64,000 nt of DNA from Serratia sp. UGAL515B_01 (GCF_033095805.1 NZ_CP109901.1:3531766-3595765), one strand, 5' to 3'. Positions 41,162-53,302 are shown, numbered from the stretch's first letter. A program made the numbers and translations. The notes: generated from the sequence alone by a model not told the origin.

Positions 41162-42334
41162 TCAGCGCATCAGTAGACGGCGAATAAAGCCGACGTGCAG
41201 TTTCACCCCGATCAGTAATGCAGCTTCATCCAGCTTAAACCGTGGATTATGCACACCATAAGTGGCACCAATCGCTTCATTGCCACTGCCGACAAACAGG
41301 AAACATCCCGGAACTTTCTCTTGATAGGACGAGAAATCTTCACTGCCAAACATCGGCGTTGCCATTTCCCGCAATGCCCGCGGCCCCACAGCTTCAGCAA
41401 TCACCTCACGTGCGATGGTACAAGCGTCTGGGTGGTTATTACCGATGGTATAACCACGCGTCCAGTTCACACTGTAGCTTGCGCCATGAGCTTGGCTGAT
41501 CCCTGCAACGGTTTGTTCAACCAACAGCGGTACCCGTTCGCGTACTTCCCGGCTATGAGTACGCAGGGTGCCTGCTAGCCTGACACTGTCCGGAATAACG
41601 TTATAACTGTCACCCCCCTGGAAGGTTGCCACTGTCAGGACAGGGACATTCAATGGATCAAGCTTACGTGCAACAATCTGCTGCAAGGCAGTGACAATTT
41701 CCGCACCGATAGGGATGGGATCAATACATAAATGAGGCATCGACCCATGTCCACCCTTCCCCTGCAGTACGATATCGAAGTTATCACTGGAAGCGCTGAA
41801 AACGCCCTGTTTTAACGCCACTTCACCAGTAGGGAAATTGGGCATAACATGCAAGCCGAAGATCATCGTCACCCCATTCAATACCCCAAGCTCCACCAAT
41901 TGCTGTGCCCCTCCCGGTGGAACCTCCTCGGCATGTTGGAAGATGAAACGCACTGAACCCTGTAAGTGAGATTGCAACTGGCATAATACTCTGGCTGCCC
42001 CCAGTAGCATTGCACTATGCGCATCATGGCCGCAGGCATGCATCACACCTGGTCGTGTCGAACAGAAGGGTTCGTCGTTTTCCTCCTGAATCGGCAAAGC
42101 ATCGATGTCAGCACGCAACGCAAAACAAGGCCCCGGTGCCGCCCCCTTCAATTCAGCAACCACGCTATTCGGGGTCGGACGGGTTACCGTTAAGGGGCCA
42201 AAGCTGGCCAGTTGCTCGGCGATATAATCGGCTGTCTGCGCTTCATGAAATGATAATTCAGGATGGGCATGAATGTGGCGGCGCCAATTCAATACCTGTT
42301 GCTCAACACCTGCTATCAACTGCTCAATATCCAT
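41162..42334 (-). CDS. M20 family amidohydrolase/peptidase
   Basis: A 390-residue metallohydrolase of the hippurate hydrolase/AbgA type, which cleaves N-acyl or aminoacyl amides. Metal-site motifs are [13 protein letters not shown] and the general base region [11 protein letters not shown]; a dimerisation domain occupies about residues 185-300. The ATG at 42334 follows a strong GAGGAG ribosome-binding site. It overlaps the upstream MFS gene by 11 bp, so the two are translationally coupled. It resembles the logic of the abg locus, where a hydrolase and a transporter handle an amide. Confidence 0.88.
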   Translation of the reverse strand: MDIEQLIAGVEQQVLNWRRHIHAHPELSFHEAQTADYIAEQLASFGPLTVTRPTPNSVVAELKGAAPGPCFALRADIDALPIQEENDEPFCSTRPGVMHACGHDAHSAMLLGAARVLCQLQSHLQGSVRFIFQHAEEVPPGGAQQLVELGVLNGVTMIFGLHVMPNFPTGEVALKQGVFSASSDNFDIVLQGKGGHGSMPHLCIDPIPIGAEIVTALQQIVARKLDPLNVPVLTVATFQGGDSYNVIPDSVRLAGTLRTHSREVRERVPLLVEQTVAGISQAHGASYSVNWTRGYTIGNNHPDACTIAREVIAEAVGPRALREMATPMFGSEDFSSYQEKVPGCFLFVGSGNEAIGATYGVHNPRFKLDEAALLIGVKLHVGFIRRLLMR

Positions 42335-43538
42335 TTTCGTACTCCTCAATGTTCAATGCTGGTTGACGCGACTGGCGCGCCAGCGGCAGGATCACCAGCC
42401 CAGAAACCACCATGGCCAATGCCAAAAAGATAAAGGTCGTCATGTAGTCCTGACTTAGAGTGATCAAATAGCCCATAGCAATCGGCGCAACAAATCCCCC
42501 AAGGGTGCCACCTGTGTTGATCAACCCCATCGCAGCACCCATCACTTCCGCAGGCAAACGTTTCATTGGCAGGGTAAAAACCGTCACAAAAGACGCCATC
42601 AGAAAGACATAACTCAGGAACAGGCACAGACTGGCAGTCAATGGTGACTCACTGGTAAACACCAGCCAGATGCAGATTGCGCTAAGGAAGGAACTCAAAC
42701 AAATCACCTGTGGCTCGCGGCCTTGTAGATAACGCCCTACCAACCAGCCAGTACCCAGTGAGGAAATCCAAATCCCCAAACCACCAGCAGCCACTACCAG
42801 GCTGGAAACACCTATCGGTAGCCCTCGTTGCTGAACCAGGAATTTCGGCAGCCAGGCCATCAAACCATAAGACGGAATGTTAATGCAGAAGATCGCCACA
42901 AATAGCAGCAATACGATCGGGCTTTTCAACAAGGCTTTATAGCTTGCCCCTGTTGCTCCAGGCTGGGCACGTTCGGCTTGAGGCGGGTTAGGTACCAGCC
43001 ATAAGATACAGGCAGCAATCACGAATGCCAGCAGCCCAAGCGCAGAGAAGGAACCACGCCAACCGATATGATCAAGGCAATAAACCGCCACTAGCGGCCC
43101 GACAGTCATCGCCAGCCCGGCGGAGGAAAGTAGAATGGATTGCGCGAACGTACGCTGTTCAAGCGAGAAACTCGCCACCACAGCTTTAGCGCACGAGCAG
43201 GGATAGCCGGAGTGGCCTATACCGGAAAGGAAACGAAACGTTACCAGTAGCCCCAAGCCGAATCCCAAGATGCCGAAGCACAGCGCAAATCCGCCGAGCA
43301 ATAGTAATGAGCTACACAGTACTTTCTTGAATCCAAAACGGTCATTGAGCCAACCAGCCGGTATCTGGAACAATGAGTAGGCCAAGAAGAACATACCGGT
43401 AATATACCCCAACTGTTCAGCCTGCAAATTGAACTCACGTTCGATAGGCAACAGCGCGAACCCCATTACGGTTTTATCAATGTAAACTACGACATAACCC
43501 ACAAACAGCAAAAAAATCATTAGTGAACGATTTTTCAT
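42324..43538 (-). CDS. MFS transporter (anion:cation symporter-like)
   Basis: A 404-residue inner-membrane protein with 12 predicted segments ([20 protein letters not shown]). The motif [13 protein letters not shown] lies between TM2 and TM3. The overall pattern suggests the ACS family, which imports organic anions. It probably imports the substrate of the coupled M20 amidohydrolase. It is divergent from the LysR gene at 43729. Confidence 0.85.
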   Translation of the reverse strand: MKNRSLMIFLLFVGYVVVYIDKTVMGFALLPIEREFNLQAEQLGYITGMFFLAYSLFQIPAGWLNDRFGFKKVLCSSLLLLGGFALCFGILGFGLGLLVTFRFLSGIGHSGYPCSCAKAVVASFSLEQRTFAQSILLSSAGLAMTVGPLVAVYCLDHIGWRGSFSALGLLAFVIAACILWLVPNPPQAERAQPGATGASYKALLKSPIVLLLFVAIFCINIPSYGLMAWLPKFLVQQRGLPIGVSSLVVAAGGLGIWISSLGTGWLVGRYLQGREPQVICLSSFLSAICIWLVFTSESPLTASLCLFLSYVFLMASFVTVFTLPMKRLPAEVMGAAMGLINTGGTLGGFVAPIAMGYLITLSQDYMTTFIFLALAMVVSGLVILPLARQSRQPALNIEEYENGY

Positions 43539-43728
43539 CGCTGATATTCCTTTAAGTTATCGCTAAGGTCCCACATCATGGCGGGCTTATGTTGATAGTG
43601 TGATCGACATCACTTATAACTTTAAATAACAATCACTTATATCAATCCCGTGGAATCTATAGGCTTTTTATTAACTGCATAAGATACAATTTTTTAATTG
43701 ATGATGACTTTTGCTGATAGGGGTAGAA

Positions 43729-44637
43729 ATGGGGTATTTACCAAAGTTGCAGCAACTGAAGGTTTTCCAGCAAGTGATCCGCAGCGGTAGTATTCGCGCT
43801 GCGGCGCGCACGCTTGGGCAATCTCAACCGGCAGTCAGTCGCACTATCCGCGAATTGGAGCAAGTGTTAGAAACCCAGTTAATCATTAGAAGTAACCAAG
43901 GGATGACATTGACCGAAACAGGCCGCACCTTCTCTCTACGGATGCAGTTGATTCTGGAAGAACTGCAGCGTGCCGCCGATGAGATAAAACAGTTGAACCA
44001 GCATTCACAGGGCAGCGTTGCTGTTGGATGCTCTTCTTTGCTGGCACTCACGGTACTCCCGGCACTGGTAGAGGAATTTAAACAACCGTTTCCACAGGCC
44101 AATCTGCTCATCCGTGAAGCCCAGATTTCTACATTGCTACCAGCATTACGTGAGGGGCGGCTGGATTTTGCCGTCGGCACTTTCAGCGCTGAACTCCCGT
44201 TGCAGGATTTAGTGCGCGAACCGCTATTCAACGCTTCATTTTGCATTATTGCACGCCAAGGACACCCCCTGATGCAGGCGACATCAATGGATGAACTCCG
44301 TGAAGCAAAACTCGTATTACCGGAAACCGACATGGGGTATTACCAACAACTACAATCGATACTCGGCACTTTCTACCAACAGTTGCCCCATACGCCTATA
44401 CGTACAGATTCAGTGGCATGCGGGCTGAATATGGTCTTGGAAGCGGGCTATCTGGCGATAGTCGCTCGAGCAATGGCGACACCGCTCTATTTACAGCACC
44501 GACTGGTGACATTACCTATCGACAATCTGCCGCAAGCACAGTATTGCGTGCTGTACTCGCAAAAATCGCCGCTAACCATTACGGCGCGGCAATTTCTGGA
44601 TTTATTACGCGTTCACTGCCAGCGCTATCGATGGTAG
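43729..44637 (+). CDS. LysR family transcriptional regulator
   Basis: A 302-residue regulator with an N-terminal winged helix (SGSIRAAARTLGQSQPAVSRTI) and a periplasmic-binding-protein-like effector domain. The GGGG ribosome-binding site supports the ATG at 43729 over an earlier start. It is divergent from the MFS/M20 pair and probably controls it, resembling AbgR/TdcA-type regulators. Its stop is 2 bp from the stop of convergent yhfA. Confidence 0.88.
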   Translation: MGYLPKLQQLKVFQQVIRSGSIRAAARTLGQSQPAVSRTIRELEQVLETQLIIRSNQGMTLTETGRTFSLRMQLILEELQRAADEIKQLNQHSQGSVAVGCSSLLALTVLPALVEEFKQPFPQANLLIREAQISTLLPALREGRLDFAVGTFSAELPLQDLVREPLFNASFCIIARQGHPLMQATSMDELREAKLVLPETDMGYYQQLQSILGTFYQQLPHTPIRTDSVACGLNMVLEAGYLAIVARAMATPLYLQHRLVTLPIDNLPQAQYCVLYSQKSPLTITARQFLDLLRVHCQRYRW

Positions 44638-44639
44638 GC

Positions 44640-45047
44640 TCAGGCAATTTCACAGATTTCAAAAGTATGGGTAACGCTAGCGGCTTTGTTCAGCATCAGC
44701 GCTACAGAGCAGTATTTCTCTGCGGAAAGATTAACCGCTCGTTCAACAATATTATCGGTCAGCCCGTTACCGGTCACAATAAAGTGCAGGTTGATATGGG
44801 TAAACAGACGAGGAGCTTCTTCACGACGTTCTGAGGTCAGTTTTACCTCACAATTAACAATATCGTTACGGCCTTTTTGGAGAATTGACACCACATCAAT
44901 GGCACTGCACGCCCCAACGGACATTAACACCATCTCCATTGGGCTTGGTGCTTTATCCCCCGCGTTACCATCCATCAACACCTGATGACCAGAAGCTGAC
45001 TCCCCCAAAAAAGTCAGCCCCTCAACCCATTTCACTCTTGCCTGCAT
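44640..45047 (-). CDS. yhfA: OsmC family protein YhfA
   Basis: A 135-residue OsmC/Ohr-like protein (MQARVKWVEGLTFLGESASG). The two family cysteines are present, in VGACSAIDV and EKYCSVALML. The function is not established. The frame continues upstream to 45140, but 45047 gives the E. coli start. It is divergent from crp, as in E. coli. Confidence 0.94.
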   Translation of the reverse strand: MQARVKWVEGLTFLGESASGHQVLMDGNAGDKAPSPMEMVLMSVGACSAIDVVSILQKGRNDIVNCEVKLTSERREEAPRLFTHINLHFIVTGNGLTDNIVERAVNLSAEKYCSVALMLNKAASVTHTFEICEIA

Positions 45048-45426
45048 TTTGTACTCTCCGGTTAACTTCTGAAAACAAAGTAAGCTTTCGCATAGAAACT
45101 GACAACGGAACCTGATGCTAGTCATGCTGAAGCGAGACAATACAAGACACTCGCCTCACTCTGTGCTACAAACAAAGTCGCAATAACTCTTTCCAGGTGT
45201 TCGATTTTCAGGGAACTGCCAAAGGAAAGGTTCCTATATTGGTATGTTAACAGAATGTAGCTTGCAGCACTCCGCGCAAGTCAATATGCTAGAACACAAG
45301 CATATTTCTATAACATGCCTCAAACCTGTTGATAGCCACTAATAAAAAACCAGGCTATAGGCACGTTTACAGGGAACTCTGACCCCTGTGATACAAGGCA
45401 GCGATAACAACAGAGGATAACAGCGA
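45048..45426. promoter_or_regulatory. Divergent yhfA / crp control region and crp leader
   Basis: 379 bp without a gene. The crp-proximal part keeps an AACAGAGGATAACAGCG ribosome-binding context like that of E. coli crp, and a CTGTTGATAGCC segment upstream. The long untranslated leader fits the autoregulated crp promoter of E. coli. CRP sites could not be assigned with confidence by eye. Confidence 0.55.
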
Positions 45427-46059
45427 ATGGTTCTCGGCAAACCGCAAACAGACCCGACTCTTGAATGGTTCCTGTCTCATTGCCATATCCACAAATATCC
45501 ATCAAAGAGTACGCTGATTCACCAAGGTGAAAAGGCCGAAACGCTTTACTACATCGTAAAAGGCTCCGTCGCGGTGCTGATTAAAGATGAAGAAGGCAAA
45601 GAGATGATTCTGTCTTACCTTAACCAAGGGGATTTCATCGGCGAGCTAGGATTATTTGAAGAAGGCCAAGAGCGTAGTGCTTGGGTAAGAGCAAAAACGG
45701 CTTGTGAAGTAGCTGAAATTTCTTACAAAAAATTCCGCCAACTGATCCAGGTTAATCCGGATATTCTGATGCGTCTTTCCGCACAGATGGCAAGCCGTCT
45801 ACAAGTCACCTCAGAGAAAGTGGGTAACCTCGCTTTCCTTGACGTCACTGGGCGCATCGCGCAAACATTGTTGAATCTGGCAAAACAACCCGATGCCATG
45901 ACTCATCCTGATGGTATGCAGATCAAGATCACCCGCCAAGAAATTGGCCAAATCGTCGGTTGCTCGCGTGAAACCGTCGGTCGTATTCTGAAAATGCTCG
46001 AAGATCAAAACCTGATTTCCGCTCACGGCAAAACCATTGTCGTATACGGCACTCGTTAA
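45427..46059 (+). CDS. crp: cAMP receptor protein CRP
   Basis: A 210-residue global regulator with the E. coli length and near-identical sequence. The cAMP-binding cassette ([18 protein letters not shown]), the dimerisation helix with Thr and Ser that contact cAMP ([17 protein letters not shown]), and the recognition helix [11 protein letters not shown] are intact. It activates catabolic and many other genes with RNA polymerase alpha. Confidence 0.99.
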   Translation: MVLGKPQTDPTLEWFLSHCHIHKYPSKSTLIHQGEKAETLYYIVKGSVAVLIKDEEGKEMILSYLNQGDFIGELGLFEEGQERSAWVRAKTACEVAEISYKKFRQLIQVNPDILMRLSAQMASRLQVTSEKVGNLAFLDVTGRIAQTLLNLAKQPDAMTHPDGMQIKITRQEIGQIVGCSRETVGRILKMLEDQNLISAHGKTIVVYGTR

Positions 46060-46090
46060 TCCTTGAAAACACGGCGCAGGAACATGCGTC

Positions 46091-48193
46091 GTGTCTCTAC
46101 CTGCAGAATGGCAAACCATGTGGCGTCGCCTGATTTATCACCCTGAAGTCAATTATGCGCTGCGGCAAACGCTGGTACTTTGCCTGCCAGTGGCTTTTGG
46201 TTTGCTGATTGGAAACCTGCAATTGGGGTTGCTGTTCTCTCTGGTTCCCGCCTGTTGCAACATCGCCGGGCTGGATACTCCCCACAAACGCTTTTTCAAG
46301 CGTCTAGTCGTTGGCGGCCTATTGTTCGCCTTCAGTAGTTTATTGCTGCAACAGACTCTGCTGTGGCATGTTCCGTTACCCTTGCTAATGTTGGGGATGG
46401 CATTGTTATTTGGCGTCAGTGGTGAAATCAGTCCACTGCACGCCCGTTTGTTGCCCGCAGCAATGGTCGCGGCCATTTTCTCACTCAGCACGGCAGGCAG
46501 CGTCCCTATATGGCATAACCCCTTGCTATATATCGTAGGCACAGCGTGGTACGGGTTATTTACCTGGTTCTGGTTCAAGCTATGGAAAGAACAACCGATG
46601 CGTGAATCTCTGAGCCAACTTTTTACGCAGTTAGCCGATTATTTTGAAGCGAAATACTCATTGCTGACTCAACACATCGATCCGGAAACCGCCCTTCCCC
46701 CTTTATTAAAACGCCAACAACAAGTGATGGATCTCATCAACCTGTTGTACCAACAACTCAATTTCTTGCCCCATGCCAGCAACCTTGAGCAAAAGCGTTT
46801 AGAAAACATATTTCAGGTCGCGCTCGATCTGCAGGAACACATTACCGTCAGCCTGCATCAGCCAGAAGAGGTACAAAAACTGGTGGAGCAGAGTCAGGCC
46901 GAAGCGATTATCCGCCGCAACGCGCAAGTTATCGCAACGCGCCTGCGCGAAGTGGCCGACGATATTCTTTATCATCGCCGCTCACAGCGTTTTGCTATGA
47001 AAAACGAGTTGGCCGCATTAGAAAAAGTGGCTACACAGCATGCCGATAATCCGGTTGGCCAATTCTGCTATTACCACTTCAGCCGGATCGCACGTCTGCT
47101 ACGAACCCAGCGCCCACTCTATCGCCGTAACATTATGATCAATCAGTCGCGATTACCCTTCTGGCCCGCGGTGGTGGGCTATCTTTCGCTAAAATCCAAT
47201 GCGTTGCGTAACGCTGCCCGGTTGGGGGTTATACTCGCCGTCGGCTGCAATCTGGGGATGATATTCAACCTGCCCAAACCTTATTGGATTTTGCTGACCA
47301 TTATGCTGGTCAGCCAGAACGGTTACAACGCGACAAGGGTGAGGATCCAGCACCGTGCGCTTGGTACTGTGATTGGATTAGTGATTGCCTCAGGGTTGCT
47401 GCAGTTGCAACTGCCAGAGCTGGCAACGCTCTGCGTTATGCTGGCAATCACTCTCGCGGCCTATCTGGTTTTGCGTAAAAACTACGGGTTGGCAGTGATA
47501 GGCTTTACCATCACCGCCGTCTACACGTTGCAAATATTGGCTCTCAACGGCACCGATTTCCTGATACCCCGGCTAATAGATACGCTTATCGGCTGCGTAC
47601 TGGTATTTGGCGGAACGATCTGGCTGTGGCCACAATGGCAAAGTGGACTACTGCGTAAAAACGCGCATCAGGCGCTGGAATATGACCAGACAGCATTACG
47701 CATGTTATTGGAAGAACAGGAACCCAACCCCATCAAATTAGCCTATACGCGGATGCAGGTTAATCAGGCTCACAACACCCTATTCACCTCTCTCAATCAG
47801 GCCATGCAGGAACCCGGGTTTAAATCAGATTATCTGACAGATATGCGGTTATGGATCACACACAACCAGTTTATTGTCGAACATCTGAATGCAATGACCA
47901 TTCTGGCACGCGAGCACTATATGCTGACGCCAAAACTGGCGGAAGAATATCTGCAAAGCTGTGAGATTGCGCTGCAAAGCTGCCAACAGCGCTTGGAGTA
48001 TGACGGGCCGAATATCAGCAACAGCATCATGCAGTTACCTGCCCTGCACCCGGATATGCCAATAACCGAAATGGAGCGCCACCTGCGGCGCATTCTTTCA
48101 CATCTTGGCGTAATGCATACCATTTCTTCACTGGCGTGGCGCCAACGCCCACACCATGGGATTTGGCTTAAGCGCAAACTGCGTGACAGCTGA
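46091..48193 (+). CDS. yhfK: YhfK, YccS/YhfK family membrane protein
   Basis: A 700-residue inner-membrane protein of the FUSC/aromatic-acid-exporter-like family. Two membrane blocks (about residues 25-170 and 390-520) are each followed by a soluble helical domain. Conserved blocks include LVPACCNIAGLDTPHKRFFKRL and WLWPQWQSGLLRKNAH. The role is not established. The frame starts with GTG at 46091; an ATG at 46118 (MWRRLIYHPEVNYALR) matches the E. coli start and is the main alternative. It is downstream of crp as in E. coli. Confidence 0.92.
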   Translation: MSLPAEWQTMWRRLIYHPEVNYALRQTLVLCLPVAFGLLIGNLQLGLLFSLVPACCNIAGLDTPHKRFFKRLVVGGLLFAFSSLLLQQTLLWHVPLPLLMLGMALLFGVSGEISPLHARLLPAAMVAAIFSLSTAGSVPIWHNPLLYIVGTAWYGLFTWFWFKLWKEQPMRESLSQLFTQLADYFEAKYSLLTQHIDPETALPPLLKRQQQVMDLINLLYQQLNFLPHASNLEQKRLENIFQVALDLQEHITVSLHQPEEVQKLVEQSQAEAIIRRNAQVIATRLREVADDILYHRRSQRFAMKNELAALEKVATQHADNPVGQFCYYHFSRIARLLRTQRPLYRRNIMINQSRLPFWPAVVGYLSLKSNALRNAARLGVILAVGCNLGMIFNLPKPYWILLTIMLVSQNGYNATRVRIQHRALGTVIGLVIASGLLQLQLPELATLCVMLAITLAAYLVLRKNYGLAVIGFTITAVYTLQILALNGTDFLIPRLIDTLIGCVLVFGGTIWLWPQWQSGLLRKNAHQALEYDQTALRMLLEEQEPNPIKLAYTRMQVNQAHNTLFTSLNQAMQEPGFKSDYLTDMRLWITHNQFIVEHLNAMTILAREHYMLTPKLAEEYLQSCEIALQSCQQRLEYDGPNISNSIMQLPALHPDMPITEMERHLRRILSHLGVMHTISSLAWRQRPHHGIWLKRKLRDS

Positions 48194-48261
48194 TCTACTC
48201 GTCAGACTTCAAGCCGCCTAGGTATTCTTGGCCCGTCCATGAGCCTGAGCACGCAGAAAGA

Positions 48262-49544
<1,283 letters not shown>

Positions 49545-49590
49545 CAAGAGCAAATATAAATCACTTTAAATAGCGAAAAAACATAACCTT

Positions 49591-50166
49591 CTAATTTTTA
49601 AGAAAATTATCCAAAAGCTGATGCCCTTGTTCACTGAGAATGCTTTCAGGATGGAATTGTACCCCCTCCAACGCGAGCGTTCGGTGGCGAATACCCATTA
49701 TCTCATCCTGCTCATTGCCTCTCTGGCTCCAGGCTGTTACCTCAAAACAATCAGGCAAAGTAGCAGCATCAAGTACCAATGAGTGGTAACGCGTTACCGT
49801 CAGCGGGTTATTCAGGCCTGTGAATACTCCCCTATTGATATGGCGGATACTGGACGTCTTACCGTGCATAACCTCGCGAGCACGCACTACGTCAGCACCA
49901 AACGCCTGTCCTAAGGCCTGATGCCCAAGGCAAACGCCGAGGATTGGCAGTTTTCCGGCAAAATGGCGAATAGCGTCCAACGAGACTCCCGCTTCGTTTG
50001 GGGTACAAGGTCCAGGGGAGATAACTAAATGCTGGGGGGCCAACTTTTCAATATCGGTCAGTTGTAATTCATCATTACGTTTTACCAACACTTCTGCACC
50101 CAATTCGCAGAAGTATTGATAAAGGTTGTAGGTGAAAGAGTCGTAATTATCAATCAGCAGCAGCAT
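49591..50166 (-). CDS. pabA: Aminodeoxychorismate synthase glutamine amidotransferase PabA
   Basis: A 191-residue class-I glutamine amidotransferase starting [19 protein letters not shown]. Nucleophile Cys79 lies in [11 protein letters not shown], and the His/Glu pair in VQFHPES. It supplies ammonia to PabB for p-aminobenzoate and folate synthesis. The upstream extension of the frame to 50241 is not supported by the family. It lies next to argD as in E. coli, but fic is missing between pabA and ppiA. Confidence 0.96.
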   Translation of the reverse strand: MLLLIDNYDSFTYNLYQYFCELGAEVLVKRNDELQLTDIEKLAPQHLVISPGPCTPNEAGVSLDAIRHFAGKLPILGVCLGHQALGQAFGADVVRAREVMHGKTSSIRHINRGVFTGLNNPLTVTRYHSLVLDAATLPDCFEVTAWSQRGNEQDEIMGIRHRTLALEGVQFHPESILSEQGHQLLDNFLKN

Positions 50167-50224
50167 ATAACGTCCAACAGAAAAAACGCGGCACCAGTTT
50201 ACTGCGACTACCGATAATGTCAGC

Positions 50225-51751
50225 CTACTTTTTGCGGCCACCCATGATTGAGCCTAAGACGCCACGCAGGATCTGACGCCCCAGATCACGAGCCATGCTC
50301 TTGGCGGCAGTCTGAACGATACCATCTCGTTTTCCGCCGCGAGGCCCGGTAGAACCAAATAAAATTTCGTTTAACCCCCCCATCAGACCACCGCTATTTT
50401 GCTGCTCTGTTGCCGGTTTTTGCGCCGTGTGGTCCGGCTGCGGTTTGCCAAGAGTGGCAAACCCCTCAACAGAAAGCTTTTCGTAAGCAGATTCACGATC
50501 GACCAGATCTTCGTAGCACCCATACAGCGGCGACTTATTGATAACGCTGTTCAACCCTTCATCCCCCAACATGCCCATTCTCGATTCGGGGGCAATCACC
50601 ATCGCTCGCTCCACCATGTTTGGACGTCCTTTCTCATCCAGAAAGGAAACCAACGCCTCCCCAACGCCCAACTCGGTAATCACTGTTTGTGCATCAAAGG
50701 CAGGATTAGCACGCAGGGTTTGTGCGGCAGCCTTCACCGCTTTTTGGTCCCTTGGCGTAAAGGCCCGTAAAGCATGCTGGACACGATTACCCAACTGGCC
50801 TAATACACTGTCTGGAATATCCAGTGGATTCTGGGTGACAAAGTAAATACCCACACCTTTAGAACGGATCAAACGTACAACTTGTTCGATTTTAGTCAGC
50901 AGAGAGGAGGGAGCTTCATTAAACAACAAATGCGCTTCATCGAAGAAAAAGACCAGCTTAGGTTGTTCAGGGTCGCCGACTTCTGGCAAGTGCTCAAACA
51001 ATTCTGCCAATAACCACAGTAGAAAGACTGAATATAATTTCGGCTGGTTAATCAGCTTATCTGCGGCCAGTAGATTAATGACGCCCTGGCCGTTACTGTC
51101 AGTTCTCATCAAATCATTAATATCCAGCATCGGTTCACCAAAGAACTGATTGGCTCCCTGCTGTTCTAACGTCAACAAACCACGTTGGATAGCACCGATC
51201 GACGCTGAAGAGATATTGCCGTATTGAGTCTGGAACTGTTTGGCGTTATCACCGACATACTGCACCACCGCACGCAGATCTTTCATATCCAGCAACAACA
51301 GTGCGTTATCATCAGCGATTTTAAACACCAGTTGTAGCACACCGTTTTGCACTTCATTCAGATCCAGCAAACGGCCCAGCAACAGTGGGCCAAGATCGGA
51401 AATAGTGGCACGTATCGGATGGCCTTTTTCTCCAAAAATATCCCAAGGGATCACTGGGCAGGCATGGGGTTGCCAATTGCTGATACCAATGGTAGCCAAT
51501 CGCGCCTGTAGTTTATCGGAAGAGACCCCTTCGGCAGCAATACCCGACAGATCACCTTTTACATCTGCCAAAAATACCGGAATACCGATGCGCGAGAATT
51601 GTTCTGCCATCTTTTGCAGAGTGATCGTTTTACCCGTTCCGGTCGCTCCGGTGATTAGGCCATGCCGGTTTGCTAAGGCAGGCAGAATAACCAGATCATG
51701 TGCTGGTTTCCCAGCAATCATCGCTTTGGCAATAATCCGTGGTTCACTCAT
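50225..51751 (-). CDS. yjgR: HerA-like P-loop ATPase (YjgR family, DUF853)
   Basis: A 508-residue protein beginning [22 protein letters not shown]. It has Walker A GATGTGKT, a Walker B-like [13 protein letters not shown], and the sensor-region [19 protein letters not shown]. The C-terminus is Gly-rich and basic (SIMGGRKK). It belongs to the HerA/FtsK-like DUF853 group annotated as helicase HerA-like; the function in enterobacteria is unclear. The AAGGAA ribosome-binding site supports 51751. It lies 58 bp upstream of pabA, not where E. coli K-12 keeps yjgR. Confidence 0.88.
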   Translation of the reverse strand: MSEPRIIAKAMIAGKPAHDLVILPALANRHGLITGATGTGKTITLQKMAEQFSRIGIPVFLADVKGDLSGIAAEGVSSDKLQARLATIGISNWQPHACPVIPWDIFGEKGHPIRATISDLGPLLLGRLLDLNEVQNGVLQLVFKIADDNALLLLDMKDLRAVVQYVGDNAKQFQTQYGNISSASIGAIQRGLLTLEQQGANQFFGEPMLDINDLMRTDSNGQGVINLLAADKLINQPKLYSVFLLWLLAELFEHLPEVGDPEQPKLVFFFDEAHLLFNEAPSSLLTKIEQVVRLIRSKGVGIYFVTQNPLDIPDSVLGQLGNRVQHALRAFTPRDQKAVKAAAQTLRANPAFDAQTVITELGVGEALVSFLDEKGRPNMVERAMVIAPESRMGMLGDEGLNSVINKSPLYGCYEDLVDRESAYEKLSVEGFATLGKPQPDHTAQKPATEQQNSGGLMGGLNEILFGSTGPRGGKRDGIVQTAAKSMARDLGRQILRGVLGSIMGGRKK

Positions 51752-51883
51752 AGGCTTTTCCTTCAAGCGAATGCAACGTAGAAACGTCTGACGATATGTT
51801 AAAGCTATAAGCGTAGCCTACTGCCGTCAAGGTGGCCTAAGCTGTGTTCATTGATTGTCTAGGTTCTCTCGCGTTCTCAAAGC

Positions 51884-52084
51884 TCGTCATCGGACGGCGT
51901 CCATTTGAATACGTTGCTGCGTTGTCGGCTTCCCTCTCAACGTATAGCGCGGTGCAATCCCCCACCCAATACGGCACCGATGGCGTGCGTGTTGGCGATG
52001 GAGTACTGAATTATGTAAACCGAAATAGGTGCCCATAATGCAAAACACCGAAAAGATCACATAACAAAGTATTCTGTGAAGCAT
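51884..52084 (-). pseudogene. btsS: btsS (yehU) internal fragment, frameshifted
   Basis: Read on the minus strand from 52084 this gives LCYVIFSVFCIMGTYFGLH, matching residues about 47-66 of the BtsS sensor histidine kinase as I remember it (LCYIVFSIFCIMGTWFGLH). After a one-base shift near 52012 it continues SIANTHAIGAVLGGGL, matching SIANTRAIGAVMGGLL. Further frame changes and loss follow. The rest of the kinase, about 450 residues, is missing. The matching N-terminus is at 53526-53654. Confidence 0.85.
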
Positions 52085-52232
52085 GGTTTTTTATGGTTCG
52101 TGGCTGTCTTGTAATATTATGATTTTTATCATAAATAAATATATTTTTGTTTGTGGTTGTTCATGCTTGTTCGTGGGTTTACATTGATCCGTGTATCACG
52201 TGGAAGCTATGAACTGATATTTCTGGGGTGAT

Positions 52233-52622
52233 ATGGCCAGCGGCACAAACAAGCTGAACGACAAAAAACTTCGATCATTACTCAACACGCCACGCGAAAA
52301 AGAAATTGTGATTGCAGATGGTGAAGGGTTGAGCGTCCGTGTTTCCAAGTCAGGCGCAGTAAGCTGGGTTTATGCGTATCGTTTAGATGGGCGTGGGGCT
52401 AGGTTGGAGCGCCTTAGGCTTGGTAACTACCCGGATAACGTGGTGATGGAAACCGATGCTAACGCCAATATCAAGCCGAACAAGAAGAAGGCCGCGAACA
52501 AGATAGACCCGGCTGTCGCCTTCCTGATGAGCTTCGGCACCTATCAGCTACAGCATGAAGAATTTGCCTTCGACCTGAGCGAAGAGCAACAACAGCGCCT
52601 TGCGGCGTTCAAGGGTATCTAA
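52233..52622 (+). pseudogene. Integrase N-terminus / terminase C-terminus chimera
   Basis: A 129-codon open frame made of two unrelated parts. Residues 1-68 (MASGTNKLNDKKLRSLL to LRLGNYPD) are the DUF4102 arm-binding domain of a P4-family tyrosine integrase. From about residue 69, NVVMETDANANIKPNKKKA and KIDPAVAFLMSFGTYQLQ resemble the extreme C-terminus of a phage terminase large subunit. The join lies near 52436-52441 and happens to keep the frame. It is best explained by a deletion that removed almost a whole prophage. There is no catalytic domain of either enzyme. Confidence 0.82.
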
Positions 52623-52701
52623 TGGGGGCAAAGGCTGCAAAGAATCTTCCAAACATTGAGTGTAAACTGTTCTTCTCGGCCACATTCATTGGAGAGGTTA
52701 T

Positions 52702-53302
52702 ATGGAGATTTTGAAGCTTTACAGCAAGGAGATATTTTCTGTGTTTATCGCTTTGTTCACTTGGGTGCTTAATAACCGTTTCAAAGCGAAATAACCGTTT
52801 CAAAGCGAAAGCAGCGTTATCTTATGGCTTTCAACATGGATTTACGTTTTTATTGAACGAGCCTGTGCGCAATGCGAATAATGAGATTATTTATGACCGT
52901 CAGTTAGTACATACCCGATCGCTAATCCTAGTCAATGAAGGTCGAGAGAGTGCAACTAACATTACGTTAGTATTTAATTACAAACCTATGTATATGAATT
53001 TTTGGCCTATTCATCAATATACAGAAAGTTTTGTGAATGATGGTCGTTACATAGTTACTTTTGAGAGCCTTTCTCCGAACGACCCTATCCGGTGTGAGAT
53101 TCTATCTGTAAATCAAGATGTTCCAGATATTTTAGCTATAAGATCGAATGAGTGTGTCGCAAAGCAAGTAAACCTTATCCCAGTTAAGGCTGTGACTCCG
53201 TTACTTCGGAAAGTATATATTCTATTTCATTTCATTGGGTTAGGTGCATTTGTTTACGCGATGATCATCTTGTTGCAATGGCTTATTGTTAAAAATGGGT
53301 GA
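52702..53302 (+). pseudogene. Membrane-anchored hypothetical protein, broken by a 19-bp duplication
   Basis: An ATG at 52702 opens a frame (MEILKLYSKEIFSVFIALF) that stops at 52792-52794. The stop arises inside an exact tandem repeat, ATAACCGTTTCAAAGCGAA at 52772-52790 and 52791-52809. Removing one copy restores a continuous frame of about 193 codons to 53302, through FTFLLNEPVRNANNEI and ending LLQWLIVKNG. The restored protein would have a short N-terminal and a C-terminal membrane segment (VYILFHFIGLGAFVYAMIIL). The family is not recognised; it is probably prophage cargo. Confidence 0.85.

Noticed and set aside
51844..52038. Plus-strand 64-codon frame next to the HerA-like gene.
   Set aside because: It is antisense to the btsS remnant and has no recognisable features.
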